Under the pieces are notes generated by a model. It did no database searches. It had not been told where the DNA came from and saw only the letters and a program-made list of their open reading frames with translations. 64,000 nucleotides of DNA from Alphaproteobacteria bacterium UBA6178. GTDB lineage: Bacteria; Pseudomonadota; Alphaproteobacteria; Rickettsiales; UBA3002. Below are positions 48,305 to 56,437 of the stretch, piece after piece (within the stretch, counting starts at the first letter, position 1; every line of letters begins with the position of its first letter). The position numbers were made by a program, and so were the translations under genes. Location of the stretch: the NCBI GenBank assembly GCA_002422205.1, contig DITS01000001.1:1-64000 (forward strand). The letters are read 5' to 3'.

Positions 48305-49375
48305 ATGGTGACGATTACAATGCTCGTCTTATTTGCCTTTTTGCTAGTGGCTGCATTATCGGCCATTATGCCCATGTATTCCTACGCGCTGACGCTGGAT
48401 ACGCCGGTTGATTGCGCCATCGGGCAGGAATGCTTTATTCAAAATTACGTCGATATCGATCGTAGCGATCAATATCATGATTACCGCTGCGGACCGCTCA
48501 GCTATGACGGCCATAAAGGCACCGATTTCCGATTGAAAAATTTGGTGCAGATGCGCGAAGGGGTCGATGTGCTTGCGGCAGCAGACGGCGAAGTGGTGAA
48601 TGTGCGCGACGGGATGGACGATATCACTTTCCGTAATTTGCCCGCCGATGCGCTTACCAACCGCGAATGCGGCAATGGTGTGCTGCTCAAACATAAGGGT
48701 GGTTATCAAACACAATATTGCCATTTGATGAAAGGCTCGGTTGCCGTTGCGCCCCAAGATACGGTGAAGCGTGGTGACGTGCTGGGCAAAATCGGCATCT
48801 CCGGCATGAGCGAATTTCCGCATCTGCATCTGGAGGTACGCGATCGTGACGGACGAATCATGGACCCATTTTCTGGTCTGGCCGAGAACGCGATTTGCGA
48901 TGATAAAGCAGATACAAAATCCTTATGGCGTACCGATATTCAGCCGCAAATGGCTTATATCCCCACCGGTATTTTGAGTGTCGGTTTTTCTTCCTCCATC
49001 CCAAATGCCGAAGGCGTGCGCGATGGTCAGTTTACTGAAAGCACATTAGCGTCCGATGCGCGCTCGATGATTTTCTGGGCCGATTTATTCGGTCTGCGCA
49101 AAGGCGATGTGCTCGATCTGCGATTAGTCGGGCCTGATAATGTCGTCATGGTGCATCACGATCAGGTGATCGATGGTAACAAGGCGCAGTTTTTTCAATT
49201 TATCGGCAAGCATCTGCGCGAGCCGATGTGGGCGGGTGGTAGTTATCGCGCACGTGTGAAATTATCGCGCCAGATGAATGGCGAAATGCAGCCGGTGCTT
49301 GAGCATGAAGCCACGCTCGATATGCCCCTGCCCGAAGTCAGCAAAGAAGATTTTATTCGTCAGCTGGAAGAATAA
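48305..49375 (+). CDS. M23-family metallopeptidase, membrane anchored
   Basis: Start ATG 48305 gives 356 aa. An N-terminal hydrophobic helix (MLVLFAFLLVAALSAIMPMY) is followed by a LytM/M23 domain with the zinc ligands in YDGHKGTDFRL (HxxxD) and FPHLHLEVRD (HxH). The C-terminal 140 residues have a beta-rich unknown domain (LDLRLVGPDNVVMVHHDQ). M23 enzymes cut peptidoglycan cross-bridges. Zinc ligands look intact, so it is probably active in the periplasm. Confidence 0.9.
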   Translation: MVTITMLVLFAFLLVAALSAIMPMYSYALTLDTPVDCAIGQECFIQNYVDIDRSDQYHDYRCGPLSYDGHKGTDFRLKNLVQMREGVDVLAAADGEVVNVRDGMDDITFRNLPADALTNRECGNGVLLKHKGGYQTQYCHLMKGSVAVAPQDTVKRGDVLGKIGISGMSEFPHLHLEVRDRDGRIMDPFSGLAENAICDDKADTKSLWRTDIQPQMAYIPTGILSVGFSSSIPNAEGVRDGQFTESTLASDARSMIFWADLFGLRKGDVLDLRLVGPDNVVMVHHDQVIDGNKAQFFQFIGKHLREPMWAGGSYRARVKLSRQMNGEMQPVLEHEATLDMPLPEVSKEDFIRQLEE

Positions 49376-49378
49376 GGA

Positions 49379-49594
49379 TTAGTGGATTTTGACCGGCGTC
49401 AGATTGTGCTTACGCACCGATGCGCTGGCCGCGTCCATTGATTCAAAAATCGCCAGCGGCGTGCCATCGGCGGCATAAACCGCATAGCCCATTTCGCCAT
49501 TATCGCTGATGGGGCGAATATAGGCAAACCGGTCCACTCCCATCATCGACATAATCATATCGGATATTTCGATGTGGTCTTGGGTCGGTTTCAT
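49379..49594 (-). CDS. DUF1150 family protein
   Basis: I take ATG 49594 with GGAGA upstream, giving 71 aa. The pattern FAYIRPISDNGEMGYAVYAA, DGTPLAIFESMDAASASVRK and TPVKIH matches DUF1150, a small alphaproteobacterial family of unknown role, often found beside small heat-shock genes. None is here. Confidence 0.87.
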   Translation of the reverse strand: MKPTQDHIEISDMIMSMMGVDRFAYIRPISDNGEMGYAVYAADGTPLAIFESMDAASASVRKHNLTPVKIH

Positions 49595-49689
49595 AGGCGG
49601 TCTCCACTGTGTTATTTTTGCTCTCAATGTAGCATAGCGAAAATCGCCTGTCCCGTGTGTGACAGTTTGGTGAAGTATGCAATCAAGCA

Positions 49690-50367
49690 TTAGCGCTTGG
49701 TGCTGCGCCGTCCGAAAGCATTGGGATTTTCAAAGGTAAACAGCGACGCATCGAGCGGCAAATCATAACGCGCATCCGAGAGTTTAATATGCGTAGACTG
49801 GCCCAGCGTGTCGGTCAGAATCAGATTTTCCAGCTTTAATGGCTTGTCAGAAAACTCCATTGTCAGCGTGCCTTCATCCTGCTTTTTGGTTTGCAGGAGC
49901 GTAAAGCGGATGGATTTGGCGCCCTCGCGGAAATGCACTACGCGTAGCGCGTCATCATCAAATTTAATATCCGGCTTCGCCAAAAACGCCGCTAATGTGC
50001 TCTCAAGCGGTAATTGCGATACCTGATTCAGCTCATAATCATAATAGGTGAGCGTTTTGCCGCTCGATACCATCAGAATCGGCGTCGGTGGATTATACTG
50101 CCAGCGCATTTTGCCGGGCCGCTCCAGATAGAGCTTACCGCTCGCCAGCGCGCCATCGGGTGCCACTTGTGTAAAATCAGCGGTGATGGTTTTGATGTCA
50201 TTTAAATAGCGCTCAATTCGACGCAAAGTGCTCACTGGATCGGCAGTCGCGCTTTCCACTTGCGGCGCTTGCGTATGCCAGGGCAGCGGCGCATTCACCG
50301 GCGCGGCCTGCGCTGCCACGCCCCATGTCATGCCGATAAAAGCAGGAATCAAATATGCATATTTCAC
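49690..50367 (-). CDS. lolA: Outer-membrane lipoprotein carrier LolA
   Basis: I start at GTG 50367 (reading M/VKYAYLIPAFIGMTWGVAAQA), which gives a proper signal peptide and 225 aa. The open frame extends 204 bp upstream, but that part is read through repeat DNA. The mature protein has FTQVAPDGALASGKLYLERP, GKMRWQYNPPTPILMVSSGK and LTDTLGQSTHIKLSD, typical of LolA, which ferries lipoproteins across the periplasm. A GTCA repeat begins 5 bp before the start codon, so its leader sequence is mostly repeat. Confidence 0.9.
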   Translation of the reverse strand: MKYAYLIPAFIGMTWGVAAQAAPVNAPLPWHTQAPQVESATADPVSTLRRIERYLNDIKTITADFTQVAPDGALASGKLYLERPGKMRWQYNPPTPILMVSSGKTLTYYDYELNQVSQLPLESTLAAFLAKPDIKFDDDALRVVHFREGAKSIRFTLLQTKKQDEGTLTMEFSDKPLKLENLILTDTLGQSTHIKLSDARYDLPLDASLFTFENPNAFGRRSTKR

Positions 50368-50371
50368 CCTT

Positions 50372-50438
50372 GTCACCCCGTCGCATGACGGGGTCTGGGC
50401 TGAAGTAATGCCGGATACCGTCATAAAGACGGCATGAC
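50372..50438. repeat. Head-to-head pair of GTCA hairpins before lolA
   Basis: GTCACCCCGTC-GCAT-GACGGGGTCTGG, then GCCGGATACCGTC...GACGGCATGAC. The right unit has the ATGCCGTC-type stem. Confidence 0.85.
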
Positions 50439-50446
50439 AATTCTTC

Positions 50447-50477
50447 ACTGAACTCTGAACTCTGGACTCTGAACTCT
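50447..50477. repeat. Short tandem repeat, ACTCTGGA/ACTCTGAA units
   Basis: Four units of about 8 bp stand between the GTCA pair and the ftsK stop codon. A related array lies at 53576-53609. Confidence 0.7.
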
Positions 50478-52804
50478 TAGCTAGCCCGACTAAGCACTTC
50501 GCGTTTGCCGACATGGTTGGCTTGCCCGACAATGCCTTCTTCTTCCATTTGTTCAATAATACGTGCGGCACGGTTATATCCTATCTTCAATTTGCGCTGA
50601 ATATAGCTGGTCGATGCCTTCTGGTCACGCAAAACAATCTGGACTGCCTGATCAAACAAGGCGCGCTCGCCATCGCTTTCATCTTCGCTACCATATAATA
50701 CGTCGCTTTCTTCATCTTCCTTCGTTACATCCTCGACATAACTTGGTTCGCCCTGTTCTTTGAGGAAGGTCACGATTGATTCGACTTCCCTATCGGCGAT
50801 GAAAGGCCCGTGCACGCGCTGAATCCGCCCGCCGCCTGCCATATAGAGCATATCGCCATGGCCCAGCAGTTGCTCGCCGCCCTGTTCACCCAAAATCGTG
50901 CGGCTATCAATTTTCGAGGTCACCTGAAAACTCACGCGGGTGGGGAAGTTCGCTTTAATCACGCCGGTAATCACATCCACCGACGGGCGCTGCGTCGCCA
51001 TGATAATATGAATACCCGCCGCGCGCGCCATTTGGGCAAGGCGCTGAATCGAGGTTTCGATATCCTTGCCCGCCACCAGCATCAGATCGGCCATTTCATC
51101 GACCACCACCACAATAAAGGGCAGCGGCGCCATATCGAGTGCGACTTTTTCCATCACCGGTTTACCGGTATGCGGATCAAATCCGGTTTGCACGGTGCGG
51201 AATAATTCCTCGCCCTTGCGCGCCGCATCCTTAATGCGCTTATTGTAATTTTCGATATTGCGCACACCCAGATTCGACATCAGGCGGTAACGGTTTTCCA
51301 TTTCTTTCACCGTCCATTTCAGCGCCACTACCGCCTTGCCCGGCTCGGTCACTACCGGCGACAGCAAATGCGGAATATTGTCATAAACGGACAATTCCAG
51401 CATTTTGGGGTCTATCATAATAAAGCGGCATTCTTCCGGCGTCAGGTGATAAATCAGCGACATGATCATGGTATTGATCGCCACCGATTTGCCCGAGCCG
51501 GTCGTGCCCGCTACCAGCAAATGCGGCATGCGCGATAAATCCGCAATCACCGGATCGCCACCAATATCCTTGCCCATTACCAGCGGCAGCTTGGCATCGG
51601 TTTGCTGGTAGGTGGGATGTTCGAGCATTTCGCGTAAGTAAACAATCTCGCGTTCGGCATTGGGCATTTCAATCCCCAGCGCATTTTTGCCCGGCACCAC
51701 TGCAATCCGCGCCGACACCGCGCTCATCGAGCGGGCAATATCATCCGCCAGACCAATCACGCGGGATGATTTGGTGCCCGCAGCAGGCTCCAGCTCATAC
51801 AGGGTTACCACCGGCCCGGGCCGCACGCGGGTGATATCACCCTTAATACCAAAATCCTGCAAGGTCGCTTCCAGCAGCTCAGCATTTTGTGCCAGCGCCG
51901 CGTCGGATAATTTTTTCTTCTTCGCTTTCGATGGGACTTTCCCCATCAGCTCGGTCGAAGGCAGCTCAAAATCGCCATGCTGTTCGCGCAATGCCAGCGA
52001 TGCCTGCGACTGGCTGTGATCCACTTCCGCATTGCGGCTTTCCACCACGGCGGATGAAATCTTTTTCACATGCAGTTTGGGTGCCGGTGCTTCCTTCACG
52101 CGTGCACGGCGGGTACGGCTGCTGCTTTCTTCTTCGCTATCCTCGTCTTCTTCATCAGCGTCTTGGGCCGAGCCGCGCAGCGCATCGCGTATCAACGCGC
52201 CGAGTGCGCGCAGGCGGTGCCCTATCTGGCCCGCGACAATCAGCATCGCCACCCATTCATTGCGGCGCAAGCCAAAGGCAAGCGGCAGGCTGATCACGCT
52301 CAGTGCCAGCATCAACGGGGCCACCACCCAGATGGTGAGTAATTGCGCCAGATTCCCCGCAATCAAAAAACCAATCGAGCCGCCCAGCCCCGTGGCAATA
52401 GGCCAGTTGGTCCATGCCGGAATGCAGGCGAAAAACGCCGAAGTCGCCACCAGCGCAAACATCAGCGCGCTCGTGCGCATCATCCAGCCGCGCAAGCCGC
52501 GCTTGCTCACCAGCCGCCACGCCCAGCATAACAATGCAAATACCAGCACCATGCTGGCCAAGCCTGTGGTTTGAATCAGCGCATCCGCAACATGCGAGCC
52601 AAACGCCCCGCCATGATTATGGACGCTGTCGCCGCCGGTTTTGTTCAAAGACGGATCGGTCGGATGATAGCTCAGCAACGAAATCGCAATAAAGCCTGCC
52701 AAAGCGGCCATGCCCAGCCCTGCCAGCTCATAGCTGCGGCGTCGAATAAACAAGCGTAGCGGAGAAACAGGCGGCGTCGCCTTCCCACGTTTTCGGGCAG
52801 TCAT
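50477..52804 (-). CDS. ftsK: DNA translocase FtsK
   Basis: The 775-aa protein has four to five N-terminal membrane helices (residues 25-180), a short acidic/basic linker (DEEDEDSEEESSS), and the RecA-like motor with Walker A LLVAGTTGSGKSVAI and Walker B FIVVVVDEMADLML. The C-terminal winged-helix gamma domain (TSYIQRKLKIGYNRAARIIE) binds KOPS sites. It pumps the chromosome terminus through the septum and activates XerCD at dif. The linker is short compared with E. coli FtsK, as usual outside enterobacteria. Confidence 0.97.
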   Translation of the reverse strand: MTARKRGKATPPVSPLRLFIRRRSYELAGLGMAALAGFIAISLLSYHPTDPSLNKTGGDSVHNHGGAFGSHVADALIQTTGLASMVLVFALLCWAWRLVSKRGLRGWMMRTSALMFALVATSAFFACIPAWTNWPIATGLGGSIGFLIAGNLAQLLTIWVVAPLMLALSVISLPLAFGLRRNEWVAMLIVAGQIGHRLRALGALIRDALRGSAQDADEEDEDSEEESSSRTRRARVKEAPAPKLHVKKISSAVVESRNAEVDHSQSQASLALREQHGDFELPSTELMGKVPSKAKKKKLSDAALAQNAELLEATLQDFGIKGDITRVRPGPVVTLYELEPAAGTKSSRVIGLADDIARSMSAVSARIAVVPGKNALGIEMPNAEREIVYLREMLEHPTYQQTDAKLPLVMGKDIGGDPVIADLSRMPHLLVAGTTGSGKSVAINTMIMSLIYHLTPEECRFIMIDPKMLELSVYDNIPHLLSPVVTEPGKAVVALKWTVKEMENRYRLMSNLGVRNIENYNKRIKDAARKGEELFRTVQTGFDPHTGKPVMEKVALDMAPLPFIVVVVDEMADLMLVAGKDIETSIQRLAQMARAAGIHIIMATQRPSVDVITGVIKANFPTRVSFQVTSKIDSRTILGEQGGEQLLGHGDMLYMAGGGRIQRVHGPFIADREVESIVTFLKEQGEPSYVEDVTKEDEESDVLYGSEDESDGERALFDQAVQIVLRDQKASTSYIQRKLKIGYNRAARIIEQMEEEGIVGQANHVGKREVLSRAS

Positions 52805-52959
52805 GTGCGTAACCTTCTTATTTTATTGTTATTTGAGGTCAATATACCGCCTTACCCCACATTATTCAACCCATTGGCTGCCCCCTAAGGTGCAAAATCC
52901 GTAAAAGAGCCTGCAAGTGTGGCGCAAACGCCCTATTCGCCTGTTTCGGGCCAATAGGG

Positions 52960-52988
52960 TTGCACAATCAGGGATTTCTTCATATATA
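52960..52988 (+). promoter_or_regulatory. Promoter of the SRP RNA gene
   Basis: TTGCAC (52960-52965) and TATATA (52983-52988) are 17 bp apart. The RNA would begin a few bases later. Confidence 0.75.
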
Positions 52989-52991
52989 GCC

Positions 52992-53088
52992 TGTGTGGCT
53001 GGCACGGGCGATGCCCTTGTTTAGCCGGTCAGGGCCGAAAGGCAGCAGCCAGAGCAAGACCGCATCGGGTCGCCGCCAGCCACACTTT
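52992..53088 (+). ncRNA. ffs: Small bacterial SRP RNA (4.5S type)
   Basis: The conserved Ffh-binding domain is visible as GGTCAGGGCCGAAAGGCAGC followed by AGCC at 53028-53051. The ends pair perfectly: GTGTGGCTGGC (52993-53003) with GCCAGCCACAC (53075-53085). Length of about 97 nt fits the short hairpin form. With Ffh it targets membrane proteins to the Sec machinery. The order SRP RNA-dnaX-ybaB-recR is typical of alphaproteobacteria. Exact ends are estimates. Confidence 0.93.
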
Positions 53089-53092
53089 AGTT

Positions 53093-53180
53093 TGTGTCTG
53101 CTCCTGCTACGGCCTACTGGCCTCCGCAATGAGCCTAACGCCTTCGGCAACTGAAGGCTCGAACTACTGTCCTCGTTCTT
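53093..53180 (+). repeat. ~88-bp intergenic repeat, copy 4
   Basis: Begins TTGTGTCTGCTCCTGCTACGG, truncated here for length, and lies a few bases after the SRP RNA. The internal GAGCCTAACG...AAGGCTC pairing is kept. Confidence 0.75.
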
Positions 53181-53211
53181 TACTTCTCTTCCTTTCTTCC
53201 TTTTTAATCTT

Positions 53212-53292
53212 GTCATTCCCGCGACAGCGGCAATCCAATCTGACTTGGTTCAAGTGGATCCCCGGGATCGGCGATGCCGCCCCGAGGATGAC
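53212..53292. repeat. Head-to-head pair: CCCGC unit plus GATCCCC unit, second copy
   Basis: Same composite as 17709-17790, from GTCATTCCCGCGACAGCGGC to CCCCGAGGATGAC. Confidence 0.85.
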
Positions 53293-53307
53293 GGTATCCG
53301 TAAGCTT

Positions 53308-53338
53308 GTCACCCCGTCGCATGACGGGGTCTGGCCTT
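53308..53338. repeat. GTCA-family hairpin, CCCCGTC type
   Basis: Identical to 9177-9207 over stem and tail. As at 17806, it follows the CCCGC/GATCCCC pair at 15 bp, so these two elements travel together. Confidence 0.85.
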
Positions 53339-53359
53339 GCTTCTGCCAGCCCCACTTTG

Positions 53360-53449
53360 TTTGCGTTCGCCCTCGCTTTGCACTACTATGCTACGCGAGG
53401 AACCTAAGCGCTTCGCGCACTACAGACTCGGCCTGCTGACCTCGCTATC
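53360..53449 (+). repeat. ~88-bp intergenic repeat, copy 5 (diverged)
   Basis: TTGCGTTCGCCCTCGC at the left and ACTCGGCCTGCTGACCTCG at the right keep the family ends; the centre has changed. A CTGG element follows within 7 bp. Confidence 0.6.
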
Positions 53450-53455
53450 CCATTT

Positions 53456-53524
53456 GTCATGCTGGCGCTCAATGCCAGCATCTCATCCCACGCGCCGGAT
53501 ACTGGCGTCAAGCGCCAGTATGAC
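53456..53524. repeat. Bipartite GTCA element, CTGG type, copy 3
   Basis: The right hairpin is ATACTGGCG-TCAAG-CGCCAGTAT where copies 1 and 2 have ATACTGGTG/CACCAGTAT: a base-pair swap with both sides changed. Confidence 0.85.
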
Positions 53525-53575
53525 GCCCTCCTCTCCCCTTGCCGCCTGCCTTCATTCCGCCACGCCTGCATTTTT

Positions 53576-53609
53576 ACTGAACTCTGGACTCTGAATTCTG
53601 GACTCTCAC
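53576..53609. repeat. Short tandem repeat of ACTCTGGA-type units
   Basis: ACTGAACTCTGGACTCTGAA and following units end 24 bp before the dnaX start codon. It matches the array at 50447-50477. Confidence 0.7.
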
Positions 53610-53632
53610 AAAAAACCTGCTAATTTCACCTG

Positions 53633-55303
53633 ATGTCCACCACTCCATATCGCGTGCTTGCCCGTACCTACCGGCCCCAGAATTTTGACGATCTGATCGG
53701 TCAGGATGTCTTGGTGCGCACCCTCACCAATGCCTTTGCCAGCAATCGCATCGCGCATGCCTTTCTGCTTACTGGCATTCGCGGCATCGGCAAAACCACC
53801 ACCGCGCGTATTATCGCACGCGGGCTGAACTGCACCGGCGTCGATGGGCAGGGTGGCCCCACCACTTCCCCTTGCGGCGAATGCGCCAATTGCAAAATGA
53901 TCTTAGATGATCGCCATATGGACGTGATCGAGATGGACGCCGCATCCCGCACCGGCGTCGATGATATCCGCGACATCATCGACATGGTGCAATATGCGCC
54001 CAGCAGCGCGCGCTACAAAATCTTCATCATCGACGAAGTGCACATGCTATCGAAAAACGCGTTCAACGCGTTGCTCAAAACGCTGGAAGAGCCGCCCGCG
54101 CATGTGAAATTTATTTTTGCCACCACGGAGCTTCGCAAAATTCCCATCACCATTGTCTCACGTTGTCAGCGCTTTGATTTGCGCCGTATCGAGATTGATC
54201 GCCTTACCGAGCATCTAAGTGCGATATGCTCGAAAGAATCCGTGGTTGCAGATAATGAAAGCCTTAAACTCATTGCCACCGCCGCCGAAGGCTCAGTACG
54301 CGATTCCTTGTCGCTGCTCGATCAGGCCATCGCCATGAGCCGCGATGAAAACGGCAGCGTGACGATTGCCGAATCCGCCATCCGCGATATGCTGGGCCTT
54401 GCCGATAAAACCCGCGCCTTCACCTTGCTAGAGCATGTGTTTACCGGCAAAGCAGCCGAGGCCGTCGCCGATATCCGCGAGCTGTATCAGCGTGGCGGCG
54501 ATCCGTTGCAAATGCTGTCCGATCTATTATCGCTGACGCATTTTATCACGCGCATCAAGCTGGCTGAGGCGCTGGCGCAGGATGTGCATTATTCCGATAT
54601 CGAGCAGCAACGCGCAAAAACCTTAGCGGGCAAGCTCGATATGGCCGCCCTCACCCGCGCATGGCAAATGCTGCTGAAAGGCATGCAGGAAATTAAAATT
54701 GCGCCGCAGCCGCTGGCCGCGACCGAGATGATTCTGATTCGTCTGGCCTATGCGTCCACCCTGCCCTCGCCGGATGAATTAATTCGTAAAATCGAAAAAG
54801 GTGATTTTGCGGCAAGTAGCGCCAGCCCTAGCGCGCCCGCATCCGCGCCCATGGGCGCACCGAGCGCGCGCGGCGGTAATCTTGCGCTGGCCACCAAACA
54901 AGAAGCCGCGCCCATTCTCACCCCCGCCGCGCAGCCTGCTGCCATAATAGAATCTTACGTGGAAGCGGTGGCGTTATTTGATAAGCACCGCGAGGCGTTG
55001 CTCTATTCGCAGCTCAAAAACGAAGTGCGGCTGATTCGCTTTACGCAAGGCCATATCGAAGTGCATCCCGTGGGCCATCTGGGTGCCGATTTTGCCGCCC
55101 GCGTCAGTCGTCATTTATCGGACTGGACGCAACAAAAATGGCTACTCACCTTCGCCGAGGGTGAGGGTGAGCCGACCTTGCGCGAGCAGGAAATAGCCGC
55201 CGACAAACAACGTTTTGCCTACGCCGCCGCGCATCCATCCATCGAAGCGGTGCGGCAGGCATTTGGCGAAGTAAACATATTACAGATACAAGCAGAGGAC
55301 TGA
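53633..55303 (+). CDS. dnaX: DNA polymerase III subunit gamma/tau
   Basis: The 556-aa clamp-loader protein has Walker A in GIRGIGKTTTARI, a zinc-binding cluster ending SPCGECANC, Walker B as IIDEVHMLS, and the sensor block FIFATTELRKIP. The C-terminal part is Ala/Pro-rich with a short tau-like end. It loads the sliding clamp and joins the polymerase to the helicase. No frameshift signal for a shorter gamma form stands out. It is followed by ybaB 8 bp later. Confidence 0.95.
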   Translation: MSTTPYRVLARTYRPQNFDDLIGQDVLVRTLTNAFASNRIAHAFLLTGIRGIGKTTTARIIARGLNCTGVDGQGGPTTSPCGECANCKMILDDRHMDVIEMDAASRTGVDDIRDIIDMVQYAPSSARYKIFIIDEVHMLSKNAFNALLKTLEEPPAHVKFIFATTELRKIPITIVSRCQRFDLRRIEIDRLTEHLSAICSKESVVADNESLKLIATAAEGSVRDSLSLLDQAIAMSRDENGSVTIAESAIRDMLGLADKTRAFTLLEHVFTGKAAEAVADIRELYQRGGDPLQMLSDLLSLTHFITRIKLAEALAQDVHYSDIEQQRAKTLAGKLDMAALTRAWQMLLKGMQEIKIAPQPLAATEMILIRLAYASTLPSPDELIRKIEKGDFAASSASPSAPASAPMGAPSARGGNLALATKQEAAPILTPAAQPAAIIESYVEAVALFDKHREALLYSQLKNEVRLIRFTQGHIEVHPVGHLGADFAARVSRHLSDWTQQKWLLTFAEGEGEPTLREQEIAADKQRFAYAAAHPSIEAVRQAFGEVNILQIQAED

Positions 55304-55311
55304 AGGAGAGA

Positions 55312-55635
55312 ATGATGAACCTACAAAAAATGATGAAGCAGGCGCAGGAAATGCAAAGCAAAATGGCGCAAATGCAGGAAGAGCTGGAATCACGCGAATT
55401 CGAAGGCGCGTCCGGTGCTGGCATGGTAAAAGTCACCCTCACCGGCAAAGGCGCAATGACCAAGCTCTCCATCGATGCATCACTGATGAATGCCGATGAA
55501 AAAGACATGCTCGAAGACCTCATCATCGCCGCGCATAACGACGCCAAAACCAAAGCCGATGACGGCGCCGCAGACGAAATGAAAAAACTCACCGGCGGGT
55601 TGCAATTACCCCCGGGCATGAAGATGCCTTTTTGA
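55312..55635 (+). CDS. ybaB: YbaB/EbfC nucleoid-associated protein
   Basis: The 107-aa product begins MMNLQKMMKQAQEMQSKMAQ, a helix of the YbaB/EbfC DNA-binding dimer, followed by SGAGMVKVTLTGKG and the C-terminal LPPGMKMPF. GGAGAG precedes the first of two adjacent ATG codons. It binds DNA non-specifically or weakly. It lies between dnaX and recR as in most bacteria. Confidence 0.95.
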   Translation: MMNLQKMMKQAQEMQSKMAQMQEELESREFEGASGAGMVKVTLTGKGAMTKLSIDASLMNADEKDMLEDLIIAAHNDAKTKADDGAADEMKKLTGGLQLPPGMKMPF

Positions 55636-55638
55636 GGG

Positions 55639-55743
55639 TTGAGAGGCTAGAGGCTAGAGACTAGGGATCACTTTATCTCTTTATCTTCCCTTACCCCTAA
55701 CCTCTAGCCTCTAGCCTCTAACCTCTAGCCCCTAACCCCTAGA
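55639..55743. repeat. Heptamer repeats in opposed arms (GAGGCTA / CCTCTAG)
   Basis: Left arm 55639-55667 repeats GAGGCTA; right arm 55689-55743 repeats CCTCTAG about six times. The arms are complementary and could form a long imperfect hairpin. It fills the whole ybaB-recR gap. Related arrays flank 63456-63620. Confidence 0.75.
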
Positions 55744-55749
55744 TTCCTC

Positions 55750-56346
55750 ATGCCTAATGCCTCATCGATAGACACCCTCATCACCCAGTTCGCCAAGCTG
55801 CCGGGCATTGGTCCGCGTTCGGCGCGCCGCATTGTGTTGCAGCTGATCCGCAAAAAAGCGCAGCTGATGCAGCCGCTAATTACGGTGTTGCAAGACTCGC
55901 TTGAGCATATTGTCACCTGCACCGATTGCGGCAATATCGACACCTCCGACCCATGCAGCATTTGTGCCGATGAAGCGCGCGATAATAGCATCATTTGCGT
56001 GGTTGAAGACCTCGCCGATTTATGGGCGATCGAGCGCAGCCGCTTGTATAAAGGACGCTATCATGTGTTGGGCGGCACGCTATCGGCTATTGACGGGCGC
56101 GGCCCCGCCGCCCTCAATATCGACGCGCTGGTAACGCGCGCCGCACAGCCTGAAGTGGTGGAAATCATCCTCGCCACCAATGCCACCGTCGAGGGCCAAA
56201 CCACCGCGCATTACCTCACCGAGCGGCTGGCCGCCTGCTCAGTTGCCACGTCACGTTTGGCGCAAGGCATCCCCATGGGCGGCGAGTTGGATTATCTCGA
56301 TGACGGGACATTGGGCGCCGCGCTGAAGGCGCGGAGTGCGTTCTAA
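55750..56346 (+). CDS. recR: Recombination protein RecR
   Basis: The 198-aa protein has LPGIGPRSARRIVLQLI (helix-hairpin-helix), the zinc cluster CTDCGNIDTSDPCSIC, and the Toprim domain start ICVVEDLADLWAIE. With RecO and RecF it loads RecA at gaps. Complete and of normal length. Confidence 0.96.
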   Translation: MPNASSIDTLITQFAKLPGIGPRSARRIVLQLIRKKAQLMQPLITVLQDSLEHIVTCTDCGNIDTSDPCSICADEARDNSIICVVEDLADLWAIERSRLYKGRYHVLGGTLSAIDGRGPAALNIDALVTRAAQPEVVEIILATNATVEGQTTAHYLTERLAACSVATSRLAQGIPMGGELDYLDDGTLGAALKARSAF

Positions 56347-56353
56347 TGATCCT

Positions 56354-56405
56354 GTCATGCCGTGTTTATCACGGCATCCGGCCTTAAGACCAGACCCCGT
56401 CATGC
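56354..56405. repeat. GTCA hairpin pair, right unit truncated
   Basis: GTCATGCCGTG-TTTA-TCACGGCATCCGGCCTT, then AGACCCCGTCATG, the first half of an inverted CCCCGTC unit. Confidence 0.75.
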
Positions 56406-56437
56406 TGAACCTAAAACCTGTAACCTAACACCTACCC

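Larger units (their letters stand above)
52805..53632. other. Long intergenic region with SRP RNA and repeats
   Basis: Between the divergent ftsK and dnaX, the left part holds the SRP RNA gene and its promoter. The right part (53093-53609) is almost entirely repeat elements. No protein gene is supported. Confidence 0.85.

Noticed and set aside
53633..55303. Programmed frameshift in dnaX
   Set aside because: No slippery A-rich heptamer followed by a hairpin stands out at the domain III/IV boundary.
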